Assembly (NCBI GenBank): GCA_023333565.1
Contig: JAJKFH010003680.1
Location: 186,001-250,000, forward strand
Source of the DNA: Puffinus mauretanicus
Lineage: Eukaryota > Chordata > Aves > Procellariiformes > Procellariidae
Length of the DNA: 64,000 nucleotides
Reading direction: 5' to 3'
Below the pieces are notes generated by a model that saw only the letters and a program-made list of their open reading frames with translations, was not told the origin of the DNA and ran no database searches. Of this stretch, positions 26,401-41,400 are shown piece by piece. Position 1 is the first letter of the stretch. Each line of letters opens with the position of its first letter. The position numbers were made by a program, and so were the translations under genes.

Positions 26401-29400
26401 TTCTGTTCCCCCTTTCCTGAAAGTTGGACCTTCGTCAGCCTAATGCCATTGAATCCACAAACCTCATTCAGTGTGGCACCTGCAATAAAGTCCAAATGCC
26501 ACAAGCAATTCCAGAGAGGCTGGCAGAAATCAAATCTATGATAAGAATAACAATATGTGGAAATTGGTTATGGTGGCTACCATTCAGTCCACGTATGTCT
26601 CAAACTGTAGTAGTGAGCAGGCATATAGGCTGGCTCCTGCTTTGAGCCTCCTTTCCTGTGTAAGAACGAACTTGTTAGAAGTGAGAAGTTCAACTGTAGT
26701 CACCCCGTTGGACAGTTTGTCTTCATAAGTGTAAAATGCTTTATTGCATATTCAACAGAGAATTTAAAGAATGCATTTTAAAAAATAGTATACCAGGGAA
26801 GAAAAGAAAAGAAACTTTATTTGTGATTAGGATTAGGAGATCTGAATCTTCTGTCATCTGGACTTCTACACCTGGAAGGGCTGTGTAAACATGGTTTGCG
26901 AATGGTTAGGCATGCATCCTTCCTTCGCAAATAACTATCAATTGAAGCTTATATATGTATATATATACAAAAGAAAAGCTCTTTGACAGAAAACAAATTA
27001 TTATTTTGCAGCTGAAATACTTCCTGGATGTGGGACTCGCAATTACTATTTTATAGTGGTTGTAAAATACAGCCCTTGCCTAAAGCACACTGCGTTAACT
27101 TTTTGCCTTGTGAATGGCAACATTTGTTGGGAAACTGTTGCGGGCTTTTTCCCTCTACTGAGGGATTCCTAACTATGTCAGTTCATTGGCATTTAAGAGC
27201 AGCACAAGATCATACTGTAACATCCCAGAGGCGACTATGCAGTGTCAGTTATTTTCTTCATTGAATATGAAATATAAGTTCCACTTTTAGTTGCTTCCTT
27301 ATTATCCTCTGTTTATACTGGATTAGACTATTGGTGTGCAAGGTAGAGCACCCATGGTGAGCTACTGTGCTTCAGTTTGGGAGCTAATTGTAATTGAGGA
27401 TGGTTACTTCAGTTGCTCATTTTTAACTGGCTAAGCATACCTATCTCAGCTTGGAGGCTTAAGGTTGTAAACCAAAACATAGTTAAGATGGGTGGCCTGT
27501 CCAATGGGTGAGGAATTGGCTGGATAGATGCATCCAGAGGATAGTGGTCAACAGCTCAATGTCCAGGTAGAGATCGGTGATGAGTGGTGTCCCTCAGGGG
27601 TCTGTATTGGGACCGGTACTGTTTAATATCTTCATCAGTGACATAGACAATGGGATGGAGTGCACGCTCAGCAGGTTTGCAGATGACACCAAGCTGAGTG
27701 GTGCGGTTGACACGCCTGAGGGATGGGATGCCATCCAGAGGGACCTGGACAAGCTCGAGAAGTGGGGCCGTGTGAACCTCATGAGGTCCACATGAGGCCA
27801 AGTCCAACGTCCTGCACCTGGCTCGGGGCAACCCCCGCCTATCAACACAGGCTGGGGGATGAAGGGATTGAGAGCAGCCCTGCCGAGAAGGACTTGTGGG
27901 TACTGGTGGACTAAAAGCTGGTCATGAGCCAGCAATGTGCGGTCACAGCCCAGAAGGCAAACCGTATCCTGGGCTGCATCAAAAGCAGTGTGGCCAGCAG
28001 GTCGAGGGAGGTGATTCTGCCCCTCTGCTCTGGTGAGACCCCACCTGGAGTACTGTGTCCAGCTCTGAGTTCTCAGCACAAGACAGACATGGACCTGTTG
28101 GAGTGGGTCCAGAGGAGGGCCACGAAGATGATCAGGGGGATGGAACGACTCTCCTATGAAGAAAGGCTAAGAGAGTTGGGGTTGTTCAGCCTGGAGAAGA
28201 GAAGGCTTCAGGGAGACCTTATTGCAGCCTTTCAGTACTTAAAGGGGCTTATAAGAAAGATGGTGGCAAACTTTTTAGCAGGCCCAGTTGCAACAGGACA
28301 AGGGGTAATGGTTTTAAACTGAAAGAGGGTAGACTTAGATTAGATAGAAGGAAGAATTTTTTTAAAATGAAGGTGGCGAAACACTGGCACAGGTTGCCCG
28401 GAGAGGTGGTAGATGCCCCATCCCTGGAAACATTCAAGGTCAGATTGGATGGGGCTCTGAGCAACCTGATCTAGTTGAAGATGTCCCTGCCCACAGCAGG
28501 GGGGTTGGACTAGATGACCTTTAAAGGTCCCTTCCAACCCAACTATTCTATGATTCTATTCTATGATTCTAAGAGAAAGTTCTTTCAGGGAAATGTTACA
28601 TGGTTGTTTTCCCCCACCACAATATTCATGCTTCAGGCTGAGAAAAATGAAATTAAAACAGGTTGTCACACTGCAGCGTGTTTTTGCATGCGTTGTTTTG
28701 AAAACTGTCTTATTACTTGTTATTTTGGCATGTGCTGGCTTCACTCAAGATTTCTTCCTCCTGCCCCTCTTTCTGAAAAATCTTTGGGGCTCCCTTTTTA
28801 AAAATCCCTTTCATTAAGCATAACTGAGCTTCCACAGTTATGATGTCTGTGTTGCTGCTTTCAATCTAGACTGATATCAGCTTTGTCCCTTATGGGGCAA
28901 GTGTTTTTGCAAGTATAGTGAAAAGTCTTTGTGGAACAATTTGACATGGGCTTTTAATGTGATTTTTTTTACTCAACTCCTTCCCACTTCTTCTCTCATT
29001 GGTCCCCTTTGCTGTTCATACAGACAATCAAAAAGAAAAAAATCCTCCTTGTGGATTTGTGTGTCAAGGTTGTTTTTATACAATACAAAGCTTAAGTTCC
29101 CACTTGGATTGGGACCTTCTCTGTTTCCAGTGAGGAGTTGGGCAAAATGACTAAGTTTGTAGCCCTTTGTTGTCATCCTTTGCCAAGGATCTGTTAAAAA
29201 GCTCAACAAGTTCTCCTACAGCTGCCTGCGAAATGTAGGGTCTTGGCACGACACCCTTCTACCCGCTAACTAAAATCCCGAACCCTGCAGAGTATGTCTG
29301 TAGATGTGTGGGTGAGTGGAGAAACAGTGAGATTATGGTGTTACTGTGGGAATATTCTGAACTACTGGGGCTAAACAGGGTCCTTAGTCACTGATTTAAC

Positions 29401-32400
29401 TCTATAATGGAATCTGTGCCTTTAATATTATTTGCTTGTGCCTTGGAATAGAAACACCTAGATTCAGTCACGTTTTGGACATGTGTTATCATGCTGATGA
29501 CTGCTGTTCTATTGGCTGTTCCTTGAGAGAAACGGTTATATTCTCTATGATTGCCACTTATAAGTGGGATATCCAAACTGCTTTTTCCTGTTCTCGAGTG
29601 ACTTTGCTATCCCTTCCTTAGCCCACAATCTCAGCTGTAACATGCATGCTGCAATTATGTCTCCTCTTCTTTTTTTACCTGTTTTCGTTCAGTCTTCATC
29701 TGCCACCTCCTGAGTGCTAGTGTGTGTTATAGGTTAGGAAACACTGACTTTAACTTAAAACTTGTATAATTAAGGCACCTTAAAAAGTTTTATTTTGGGA
29801 GGTGCTATTGTCTACAGTCTAACAAATATTTAACAAAGAGGCAATCACAGATCCAGTTACAACCAGATTAGGCATTCTTTTTTTTTTCAGGCCAGATGGA
29901 AAGAATAGTTGAATGTTTTTGTATATTGTGATAGGTGTATTTTGTATGTTCTGAGGTAATGAGAGCCTTTGCTCTCCAAGTGGGGTCATGGTGAGTCTGA
30001 GGCAGGCTGCAATCAGATGTGCTATGTCTGGCTACAGCTGTGAACCTCTTTCTTATTATTGTCTTCTGAAATATGCTGGTACAAATGCGTATGTTTTGGG
30101 TGTGTGGGGTGAGATAGGAAAAAAGAATTCTGATGCTTGTCTGGCTTGTTGTGGCCGGGACATTTAGGGGGGAATCTCTGTAGACTAGATTGGCAGATAG
30201 GACTGGAGGACCAGTCATTTTTAAGAACCTGGTGAAAATGGCTGGAACTAAACTCTTCATGGGTAAGTTGCAAATGCTGGACTTGAGAAATTTTGGGGGA
30301 TATTTTTAGAAAAGAAGGTCAGGGTGAGGAAAGCAGTTGCCAATGTGGCCCTTAATTGCAAGGCAATCTTGTGTGTTGAACTGACTGGAGGTATGGATTT
30401 GGAAAATCATATCCCCAATATGAATAAGAAGAGACTTCCAGCTGTCTAGTTCTACTGTGTTTAGAAAATTGGGACTTTCATGCAGCCTTTGATTACAGAA
30501 ACAAGTGACTAATGTCTGTGTTCTATCTTTATGAAAGTTATCTCAAAAGAATTGCAATTGCTGTTTTGTTTCTTGGGCAGAAAGTGGTGGTATAATTTTC
30601 ATTACTTGCTGGTAATTATTAAGATGCTAGATACGTTACAGATGTTGAAATACTGCTGCATAAAATTAGTGTAAATGCCAATATATAACTCTCCTTGTTT
30701 TTGAAATTAAGGCAATTGCTATCTTTTTTTCTGTATTGGAAATGGAATATGAAAACAAGTAAATACCACAGAAATGCAGATAGTTGGGAGCAAAATCTGA
30801 CTTAAAGTGTATCCTTCGTGATATTGTGTGTTGCAAATCCTTTGCAAGTCTTATGTGATGGTATTGATATTAAATGTTCATCCTCCCTAGGAGGTTACAG
30901 CAGTGATTTCTGGATTCTAAGGTCGCTGTCTTACAAAATGTAACATGAGACCTAGCACCTGTGACAGTTAACATGGTAAAATACTGCTTCCCCCCACCCT
31001 GTACTCTTAATGATAGACAATATTGCTGTAAACTTGTGGGCTGAGCATTTCACCCCTACATTTCTAATCTAGAACTGAATTCAAGGGGGAAGTAGCTTAA
31101 CTGATCTTTTTTTTTTTCCTTTTTTTTCTTTAGATGATGTCACTGAATGTCAAACTGCATCAAAGAAAGAAGAGCAAAATGACAAAGAAAAGAAAGATGA
31201 AGAAGAGATTCCGCTGCCCACTTACAGGGCCAAATCGATTGTTGAGAGTTGGGTGTGGGGCAAACAACCAGGTATTACAGCTGTTTTGGTCTTCTCACTG
31301 AAGCATTATGTATTCTATATTGATCACTACTTTTGTAGTATCAGGAAGTAATTGGATCAAATGTACTTGCTGACAGATGCATCTGTTAGGTTAGTGGAAT
31401 AAGTTGGATAAGTGGTTAACTGTGATTGAAGTTAAACATTTACTATAATTACTTTCAGATTTAATTAGACTCATGACTTGAAGAGTCAATTTGCACGTTT
31501 CATTCTGCTTGAAAGAATGATAAATTGACTTGGAACAAACGCAGTTATACAGTGATATGTTACGATGTCTTCAGAATATTTCTTTTCAGTTGCAGACACT
31601 AAAAAGAAATTGCTTAGTTTCTGAAGACTGAGTTTTCTGCAGGCAATAAAGGTTTAATAGGTGATTTTTCTTTTAGATTTCATGGTTTGGTAGGTAAGTT
31701 TGAGTGAAACATGGGGGGAACATTGAAATGGTTAGTTCAATTAACTGTCTGTCCTGACCTTTGCTGACAGTAATCTCACCTATGATGGCAGTGGAAAAAT
31801 GGCTTGTGTGTTCACATCTTCATGTCTGGCTCTATAAAATACTGATTTTGATACTGAAGCCAGTTGAAGTTCATGGCTGTTTATTACTGCAGAGCAGCAA
31901 TTCATTGTCTAAAATTGTGCATGTTTAAAAATAGCATATCAGAAACAGCCTCGTTTCAGTGGTTTGTTTTACAGTTCTGGTGCATGATATTGCCTGATTC
32001 AGATGTTGACATGTACAAATTTTGGAGACATCTGTCGTGCCCCTTTTCCTTTCCCCTCACCCAGAAGCACTTGAAGATCTCTGGGAAAAGTATTGACTCT
32101 TAAGCGCCAGAATCTGCATCTGTGTAGCCCTTTTTGCTAGGGAAGCTATTTGTTTCTGTTGAGCCACAGGTCAGCTGCGAGTCTGCTGTCCTCTGTTCTG
32201 TGCCAGCCAGCTTGCCCCCTTTTCTTAAGGACAGGAAGACAGATGGACTTGCTGTCACTCTAGTAATGGGACAGAATTTTGCAGTGTAGGAGAAATGAAA
32301 AGAATTGCCACTACAGTGGAAGGGCAGAGTGAGAATTGAATGTGTTGAAGTGATGTAAGCTGAAGGTCACATTATTTTTGTTTTATATTTTTATTTAGTG

Positions 32401-35400
32401 TTTGTTGCTGAAGAGTAAAATAAAACTATTTTACAAAATGGTAACCTAAATGCCAAGTATCCTACCAAATTTTTCCCAACTGACCAAGGTGTTTGGGACC
32501 TGGCTTTTAAGCTCACCCTCCAATTATTTCTTAAAAATTGGAAAAACAGTTGTTTAGTAAAAAAGGGATGTATGTGTGTTTGGAGTTTTCAGAAAGAAAT
32601 AACTTACTCTCTTGTATTTACTTTTAGTGCATATAGTATGTGCATATAGTATGGTTTATTGGCGCACATATAGATACTTATTCTAGAAATAACTTATGAA
32701 GGCTTTATCTAATAAATTTGTATTCCTTGGTCTCTGCTACCATTTGTACTTGAAGTTTGCGCCATGTAGCTGTGACATACAAATCCTTAAACAATACTAC
32801 AAACACACTTGCAGTTTATTTATAGAAGCGTTACAGGTGGCTTTTGTTCATGATTATAGGTAACTTGTTGTTTTGTATTTGTCAGAATTATAGCTAACAG
32901 CTGCCTTTTGAGCCATCCTACTTTTTGTGGCTTGGTAATTAATTTTGAAAAAAATACAGAGAATCACTTCAATTTTGATACTTTGTATAAGTGTTTCGTA
33001 AAATGAGGAAAACTGTTTTAAGCTTTTCTTCTGTCATCCTTCATAAAAATAAAATGAACCTTTGAACATTTGCCTGTCAAAAGTATGACAGCAACAGGAT
33101 AAATAGCAGTAGCCAAGTGAATAATTAGGTCCCATGTTTACGATACATTATCTGTAGCCTATAGACTTTGAGCCAGAGGTGGTGGTATGGGGGAATGTGA
33201 ATGTGTGTTTGGATTGCCCATGTCCCTTTTATTTTGCTGGAACATATGTGTCTGTGGAATAACTTAATAGGCTTTAATATTTTTGATGTTGATTTTTTTC
33301 CATTTATCTAGTCCCTTTTGAACATTCTGAGCTTTTAGCATCCACAGCTATATGTAGCAAGGAGCTTTGTAATTCAACTGTTTATCGCAGGAATATTATC
33401 TTTTCTCAGTCCTTGGCTTGATTTTGGCATTTGTTGGTTTCACCTAATGCCCTGTTGTTCTTATACTGGAAGAGGCAGTGAGTGATTGTTCCGTACTTGT
33501 CATTCCCAACACTGGTGGGGTGGGTTTTTTGTGTTTTAAGAATTCTGTCATAATCACCCCCCAGTTGTATCTTTCGCTCACTGAAGATCTTATTTCATGC
33601 AACTTCTTTGCGTACAGAAGCTATTCTAAACACTTAGTTCTTCCCTCTGTTTTTTTTTTTCTTCTATATTTTTCTGCCAGGGAAGGTGGGTTGGGACTTC
33701 AGCTGTGGGTACCTCATGGATTTCATGAAGTCGCATAATGATCTCTGGTTTTCGTTCTGTCTGTCTTGATACCCGTTTTTTCCAGCTGCTGTTGTACAGT
33801 GGACCAATTTCTTCTTGGATTTACCCTGCTGTAGTACCAAGATCTCATTCCTGAGTGGAAGGTTGTTTGGAGCCCCTTTAACAGGGAAAACTGAGATTTT
33901 GTTTCCCTTGCTCATCAGTGTACATCTACCATTTTATTGCTCACTTACTTAATTGCCTGCATATTTTTGCAGTAGGCTGTCATCTTTACTAATGTAGTAC
34001 CAACAGACTTAATGACCTAAATATTTGTCTCCATTCCCACACAATTTATGCATGTATGGAACAGCAAAGGAATTTACACAGGTTTCTGTGGGACTTTCTG
34101 TTGTTGTCACTCCTAAGTATATACCGGCTATTTATTCATATTCCTTGATGCATTCCATATGCGTCTCTATCAGTGGTTAAGGGTTAAGGGTTCTTAACAC
34201 TTAATGTATATCACTATTGGGTGTTCAGAAATGTCTTCAATACACCATGTCTTTGTAGATATAAAATCTGAGAGATTTGAGTATTTTCGACTTCCATCCA
34301 AAAGTGCAGTTTTCCCTTAAGATGAATCCTTTTTCTTTTTTTGTTGTTGTGTTTTGTTTTTTTGTTGTTGTTGGTTTTTTTTTTTTTTGATCTTAGGGAA
34401 AAAGCACTGGCTAAATCTTTCTCAAAGCTTAAAATTGTAGAGCCAGCTCACTTTGACTGTGGGTATAGTTGAGTATTTATTTAATACCACTTGAGGTCAG
34501 GTAATTTTTATTTCTTGAAAAAAAAAATAGAAACAGCTCAACTGGTGCAACAGCTATGTGTGTAAAAACTTAACTTTAAAAACTGTTAAATAGATGATGA
34601 TTCAAATTCACTGTAATCTGATCTCATTTTGTATGTTTAAGATACTAAATATTGCATACTTACAGAGTTAGTTTAAATTCACCTTAATTGCTGTCTGACT
34701 AGAAAGTGCCGCTTTCTACTGGGAAGTTTCAGTAGGAATGCTACTTTTCTGTTTCCCCTGTAGAACAAAAAAGTAAATGAGGAAATAATCTTAATGCAAC
34801 ATCCTGAAATGAATAAGCAATGTACAGTTGAATATGGTTTTCTTGTGTGGTCAGATCTGGTTTATATTAGCAGTGAATTAATCTATTATGCTGGTAAATC
34901 AGTGTCATGATGTAGCACTTCTGGGGTTTCCTCATGTATGAGTGGGAGTGCCGCATCTTGTTTTTCCAATATTGTTAGTATAGCTGATTGCACTAAGAAA
35001 TGCTTTAGAGGCAATACCTAAAGGGACAGGTTAAAATTACTCATGTGCATTCGGTGATATATTGTTGAGATACATGTCACTACCAACAGCTGTCGAATCT
35101 TTCTGTGTTTGCTTTGTGAGAGAGAAGGAGACATTCAGAACTTTCATCCTGTAAGGACTATTAGTTACTCGATTAAATCTAAATTTATACTGTGTACAAA
35201 AGTAATTGTCATGGCATTGAAAAAACTGGTTTTAACCTCCTTTATAGTGACGTTTTCTACTTTTAATAGTATTTCTTGATCAATACTTTTAAGTCTAGAT
35301 TTAGAAGTGCTGATAAAAGAATGGTTCAGTCAAAGGATGAAATTTGACCTCCTCTGTTTTATATTTCTCTTCTCTGAACTCCTTCATCCGTTTTTTCTTT

Positions 35401-38400
35401 TACTTTCTTAACACTTGGAACAGATTTTAACTAACCTCAATCGCTGCTCCCTCTCCCCCCCCAACTTGAAAGCTGTTGTCCAGCTCCAACTATCTGTTCG
35501 GTTGCTGTTCATGCTCTTAAGGGGGGTGTGTGTGTGTACATTTCTACACACACAGACGAAGCTCAGTTCTTGCTATTTTGCTCTGTGTGTGAGTATTTGA
35601 GCATCAATTTAAACAAGCTTTGCTCACAATCTAAAAATTGAAAATTAAGCACCCAGCCACATAATGAGATGCATTCTGAATGTGCATGCAACTATTCATT
35701 ATTTCTCCTGCTGAATACTAATGAGGTGAGGTCTGCTGATGGTCATCTTTTGAATAGGGGAGCAGATGGAAGCTAAAAGCTAAACACCCTTCAGGAATTA
35801 TATAGTTTGTGGGTATAAAAAATTTTTGGGAGCATATTTAGCTTTGTTTCTGAAGAAAATTATGTGTATGTGACTGCATCTTTGTCTTTCCCTCTAACTT
35901 TTGAATCCACTCATTCTGTGGCGATGGCTTGCAGGGTCATTAGATGCCCATTAAGCCAAGCCAGCTGCATCCTCTTATCTGCTCTTTGTCCAGTGGAAAT
36001 ACCATGTAGTGGAAGGGGAAAGAGGAGACAAAATATAAAAACCTCTAGGAAATTAGAGCATATTAGTTCTGCTGCTGACACGAATGTGTGCTCATTATAA
36101 CAGTAGATTCTTGCCAAATTTTGTTTGAAATGTGTTTTGAGTTTTTAGGTCTGAAATCTCTCCACACCGCAACATGTATATTTGCCTTTACTAAAGCTTG
36201 TAACTCAGCCCAAGTGCTTGAAACTTTTCGGTTTGATATTGGCATTTTTAAGGTCCTTAATTTACCAGTTTGAAGCCTGTGGTGTTCCCTACAAGATCTA
36301 ATGAGATAAGCGTTAAGAAACCATTTAGTATGTTAAACTTCTTTTGTGAGCTGCTAGAACAGGAGCAAACATGCCTTTGGACAGGTTGCCTGTCTTAGAC
36401 TCATGTCAAGTTAGTGTTCTGGCTGTGGCTGATAGGGTTTAAGAAGCTACTGTCTTCAGCTGCTTGTTTTGGCTCCCCAGTTTTGCTGGCATACCTAAAT
36501 AACGCGTCACTTCTTAACTCTGTTCTGTCAAATGATCTGGGTGAAACACTACTGGTATTTTTCCTTCTAATGCAGAGAACTTCTGGTAGGAGGAATTAAG
36601 AAGTGAAGACATGTAGTTATGTTAGTTGCTGAGGGGAGGGAGAGATGTGATAAATTTTAACAGAAGATGGGAAAACCCTTACCTATCTCTACTGCAGCCA
36701 GAAACATATCTGACTGTAGTTGTCAGTTAACAAGTATTCTGCTAATGGTAGTTTGAGAATTTAAACTTGTATGGTATGACTTCAACTCTTACATTGTAGC
36801 TACGGATTAGGTAAATAATGTGTCTCCACCCTTCGTAAAATAACTAACAAAGCAAAGCATTGCAAGGCATGGTTAGCATCAAGGGCTGGCGTAGTGGCAT
36901 ATGAACAGTTTTGTTTAGAGTTCCCTGTAACCTTCTCAGATGAAATTTGAATCGTTACTATTAATAAGCTATTCTCTCATTAGTCTATTTAGTTCATGGG
37001 TAATAAGTGTTGTTCAGACTTGAGGGTTTATTGAAATCAATTTCACTGGGTTGATTTCCAGATATATTTAAATCTTTCTAAAGGTGAGCTGAATTTTTGT
37101 AAAGATGAATTTACTTATGGAATAAGAGAAGATTTAAAGTGAGGAAGTGTACAGATATATCTTACTTAAAAATAGTGTTACTTTTAATAAAACAAGGCAG
37201 TTCTTCGTTCAATTTTGAGATGCCTGAGTTACAGGATTAATATAACCTTTTCCAGCCTTTACCACACTTTGCATCTGAACTTTCGTTTGCATTCTTGAAA
37301 TACTAAAGAAGTACGTATAAAATATTTTAAGAGTGGAGTTATTTAATTGTGGTAGAAAGTCTTCCTAAAACTGTAGCCACTTGAATTGTAAAGACAAGGT
37401 GAGAAGGGGGAAAGAAAAGAATTTTGTTACAACTAAATTGTTTCTTTCCAGACATAATGGTTTGATAAGCGTGTTATTTTGAAATGAAGGGCTTTTGCAT
37501 CTAATTCTTCAACTCTCAGAAATAATTGTAGAGGGTGTCCATGTTTAGATAACTTCCCAGCCAGGAAGGAACGATGAATGCTGTAGCTGTATTACTTTAT
37601 AGACTCTGCTGAGTGGCACCTACTGCTTGATTTCTGTAGCACCAAACTCTCTCTTCCCCAAACGTAAGCGTTAATTAAAGTGCCTTGTTTTTTCTTCATT
37701 GACTATTTCTTTACTTTTCCTATACATATATGAGACCATAATGTGGGGAATGAATCTGGAGCATGAAATCAGTTGCCAAAAAGAACAATGTTAAGAAAAG
37801 CCTCTCTGTGAAGCGGAGAGTATGGTCATTTCTTACTTCATTGTTGTATCCTGGTAGTATTTAGAGGTTGATAGGGCTTTAGTGTTCAGGAAGGGAAGAA
37901 AAAAAACCTGATTTTTATCTCTTCTGATGATTCGTTTAGAAGGATCATGAAACTGGCATGTCAGTATTGACCATGTTCTGTTATGATACTCTGAAGTTTA
38001 GAAGCCATGTGGTGCAAGATGGTTTTTTGTGTTTTTGCTTACAAAATAAAGATTAAGGCACACCTAAGATAACAGCAGCAGCCTCAGAATACATCGTTTA
38101 TATTTTGTAGAAGTTTTTACTTCGGTGTTCTGAGTAATGCTAACACTTCATAACTGAGATTTTTTTCCTCAAAATTGTGGTATTTAATGAAGCAAAATTT
38201 TAGTTGGATCAACCTGGAGATATTCGGGAGCTTCAGACTGGGTAGTGATACAGTAATCCATTAAACCTTCCATGTAAACTTCTATATGGCCATAATGTTA
38301 AGGGACATTATAAAAGCCAAACCAATCAGATCAAACATGACTTTGGTGGGCATCTGGTGGGCATGGGTTTTATTTATGTGTTACTTTACATTGTGATCTG

Positions 38401-41400
38401 AAGTAGCTGTATGTATGTAACTTGTTGATATTTGACTGTGCTATAGAGTTCTTTGGGGAATTTTGTAGGGCTAATATTAAGGACAGTGTGGCTTTTTTGT
38501 CATATTTCGTGTTGTTTGAGTCAAGGTACGAATGTGTGTAATAGCTGCTATTGCTTTTGTCTAATTTTTTTTAAGGTCTAGACTGCAAGGAACACTTTTT
38601 AATCTATTCTTACTCGTTGAAAAAATAAGTTGTTCCTCATAGTCAGGTAGAAAGATGTAAATTGCCTCAGGGGAAAGAATCTTAACATTATAAAATAGTG
38701 AAATGTGAGTAGCAATGTTGAAAACAGGCTGGGGTGATGGCTGACAACAAACCATAAGTGACTGTGCAATGTGATCCGGTGGCAGAGAAGGCCACTTGAA
38801 TTCTTTGCTGGGTATGCAAAGATGTGTTGTAGAGTGGAGACAGAACTTTGAAATACTTTATACAGTTACAGTTGCAAAAAAATGTTTTGCCTCATTAGAT
38901 ACAATTTTAAATTCTAGAGACTACTGTAAGTGTGTATAAATTTCTATAACTTGGAGGCAGCTGTTCCAAAAAATCTGTTGTTTTTGTGTTTGGTTTTGTT
39001 TTGTTTGTTTGGGTTTTTTTAAGGTTGTGTCCATCTTATCACAAACACTGTTGCACATATGCAGACATACGCTTTTTTCATACCCCTTGGTCAGGTGTCA
39101 GTTAAAAGAAAGGTACTTCTGTGTAGCAGCTAGGCAACGAATGTGGTTGGCTTAGGGACAAGTACAGTAATTCAGGGCAAAGCAGAGTGGGGTGGCCCAG
39201 TGATCAGACTGTTAATAAAGGGACAGAAAACCCTTCTAAGAACACATTTTGTTGATGTTTGTCCTGGGAATTAAAGCTACAGAGAATGTAAAAACACAAT
39301 TTCCAGATTTTTTTTTTTAAAGTGTTGTAGGTTTATTTGGTTTTTTTTTGTTGACACTCACTTGTTACCATCTGTTACCTAGTTTACTAGGACTTTGGGC
39401 TGTTGACTGCTTTTTCTGGTTAGTGAAGAATTAATTCTCTAGTGTTGGTACATAAGTGAGATAGTTTATTTGCTAATAGTACTTGCAAGCATCTTAAATT
39501 TGTGACATTATTTGTTTCAGAAGCTTAGCAGCTCTTGGCAGTGATCCTAGAGCTTCTGAGAGTAGTTTTATAACTTCTGAGAAACTTAAGATAATGTGTA
39601 TCAGTGCAAGATGAAAGCATACCCTTGTGGGGACTTGCAAGGTTGTTGCTTGCACTGTAGAGAAGTCTGACTCTGAGGTCTGATGATGATAAGAATTTGC
39701 TGTCTTAACTTTTTTTTTGAATCACATAAGTATTTCCTATGATGTTTTCATTTCAGACATGAAATATGAAGTTTCAGATGGGTTCACACAAAACCAGTTT
39801 TGATGATAACCTTTGTCTAAACACCTGTTAAGTATGATTGTGATTATCTAATCCTGTGGATTAGAAATGTGCACAATGAATATGGAAACCGGGAGTTTCA
39901 CTGGGTTTTGAGGTTCAGACTTCTGGTCAGTTCACAGTTTTCAATTTGTCTTGATTTTTCTTGATACTGTATATAATAAAGATGAGCATCCGTAAAATAT
40001 CTTTTTCTGATCCTCAGATGTGAATGAATTGAAGGAGTGCCTTCATGTACTAGTGAAGGAACAGCAAACTCTGGCCACACAAACTGCTACAACAGCTCTT
40101 TCAGCTATGAGGCTAAAGCAGAGGCTAGTTATCCTGGAACGATATTTCATTGCGTTGAACAGAACAGTTCTTCAGGAGAATGTCAAAGTTAAGTGGAAAA
40201 GCGGTAGTATTCCTCTGCCTGCTCTGGATAAGAAAAGGTAATGACAAATGCATGAACAGGTTAATACATTAGGAGAGTCATAGAAAGGTTATCAACCTGT
40301 GTGTGAGAGCCTAAGGTGATTTCTTCCTCCTTGTGAAACATAAGCAGTAAAATAAACTCTTATTTCTTAAGATGGTTTTACATTGTCTTATCTGCCACGC
40401 AGTTTTCCTCCTTGGCTGATGCTTGCTTATAGTGTCACTGTTCGTACCGGTGGGTTTTTATTGTTATACATTGCTGTAGATACTATTCTTTGAGCTATAA
40501 GTATACTTTTATTGAGGTATTCTCTTTGTTCTGCTCAGCTAGAAATTATGGAGAGGTCTATTTCAGAAATGATGCTGATGGAGGTTATATAGTTCTAATA
40601 ACATTAATATATTTTTTGACAATGTTTGCTCAGTTAAGGCACATAACAAATTTAAAAATACAAATACATAAAAGTTGAACATAGTTTTCCTTAGCTTGGG
40701 TGAGAAATGCTGTAATTGTACATTTTATATGAAACTGTTTCCAGAGAACTAACTGAATAAGAAATCGTCTGATTGCTTTCCATGTCTAGATAGCTTATTG
40801 ACCTAAAAATAGAAAAATCTATCAGATGAGGCATTAAAGAAGCTATTCAGTAGCTGAACAAGGTTGCTGTCTGACAGAACAAGCAATTCAACCAGGGAAA
40901 TTTTTATGATAAATTGTCTCTAGTTTCAAAAATGAAAGGAGACACTAAGTGGATATCATGACTAGTTATTATGGGATTGGAGTTCTGACAGTATCATCTT
41001 TCTCTGAATAGTCTGTTCTCTGATTTTTTTTTTTTTTTTAAATGATAAAAAATCATTTTATACCAGTGATTAAAAAGAGCCCTGGTATATTTAAGTTATC
41101 AGACTGCTAAAAATGCCAGTTTAAATTTTTTCTCTCTGAAGCAGTTCACTTTCTTTTGGCGGGAGATTAAAAAGAAAACAGAATTGTTGGTGTCTTTCTG
41201 AGAGAAAGCAGTAGGGAATCTCCTGTCATTAAGTACAAAGGAAAGCTTACTTGAATTAACGTGATTGTTTGCGTAAAAAGAAAAGTTAAGAGAAATGTGT
41301 GCAAGTCCAGGGAGTATTAATAAAAGTTCAAGCTATCTCTTTTCCTTACACACACCAATACAGAAGCTGCAAAGAGAGATTCGTAACATTGACACTTGAA

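Larger units (their letters stand above)
22531..31133 (+). other. HERC2: HERC2 intron 3 (8.6 kb)
   Basis: Holds a probable LTR-element fragment (24745-25010), a sense-strand CR1 copy (27485-28572), a T18 run (22988-23005) and a T/G-rich low-complexity patch at about 24661-24716. The 3' end has a long T-rich tract before the exon 4 acceptor. A 130-codon antisense open frame near 29868-30260 is not supported as a gene. Confidence 0.75.
31272..40017 (+). other. HERC2: HERC2 intron 4 (8.7 kb)
   Basis: Contains an ancient CR1-like relic (about 33280-34070), a 13-bp tandem duplication (32628-32653), a T/G-rich patch (about 34339-34390), a GT/CA hairpin (35529-35554) and a second T/G-rich patch near 38980-39020. 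No bird-type young CR1 is present. Small open frames in it look random. Confidence 0.75.

Noticed and set aside
29868..30273. Antisense open frames of 130 and 83 codons in intron 3
   Set aside because: Two overlapping frames of low-complexity composition with no recognisable family; chance frames in AT-rich intron.
34172..34196. GGTTAAGGGTTAAGGG as interstitial telomeric repeat
   Set aside because: Only two imperfect units (TTAAGGG, not TTAGGG), so it is chance.
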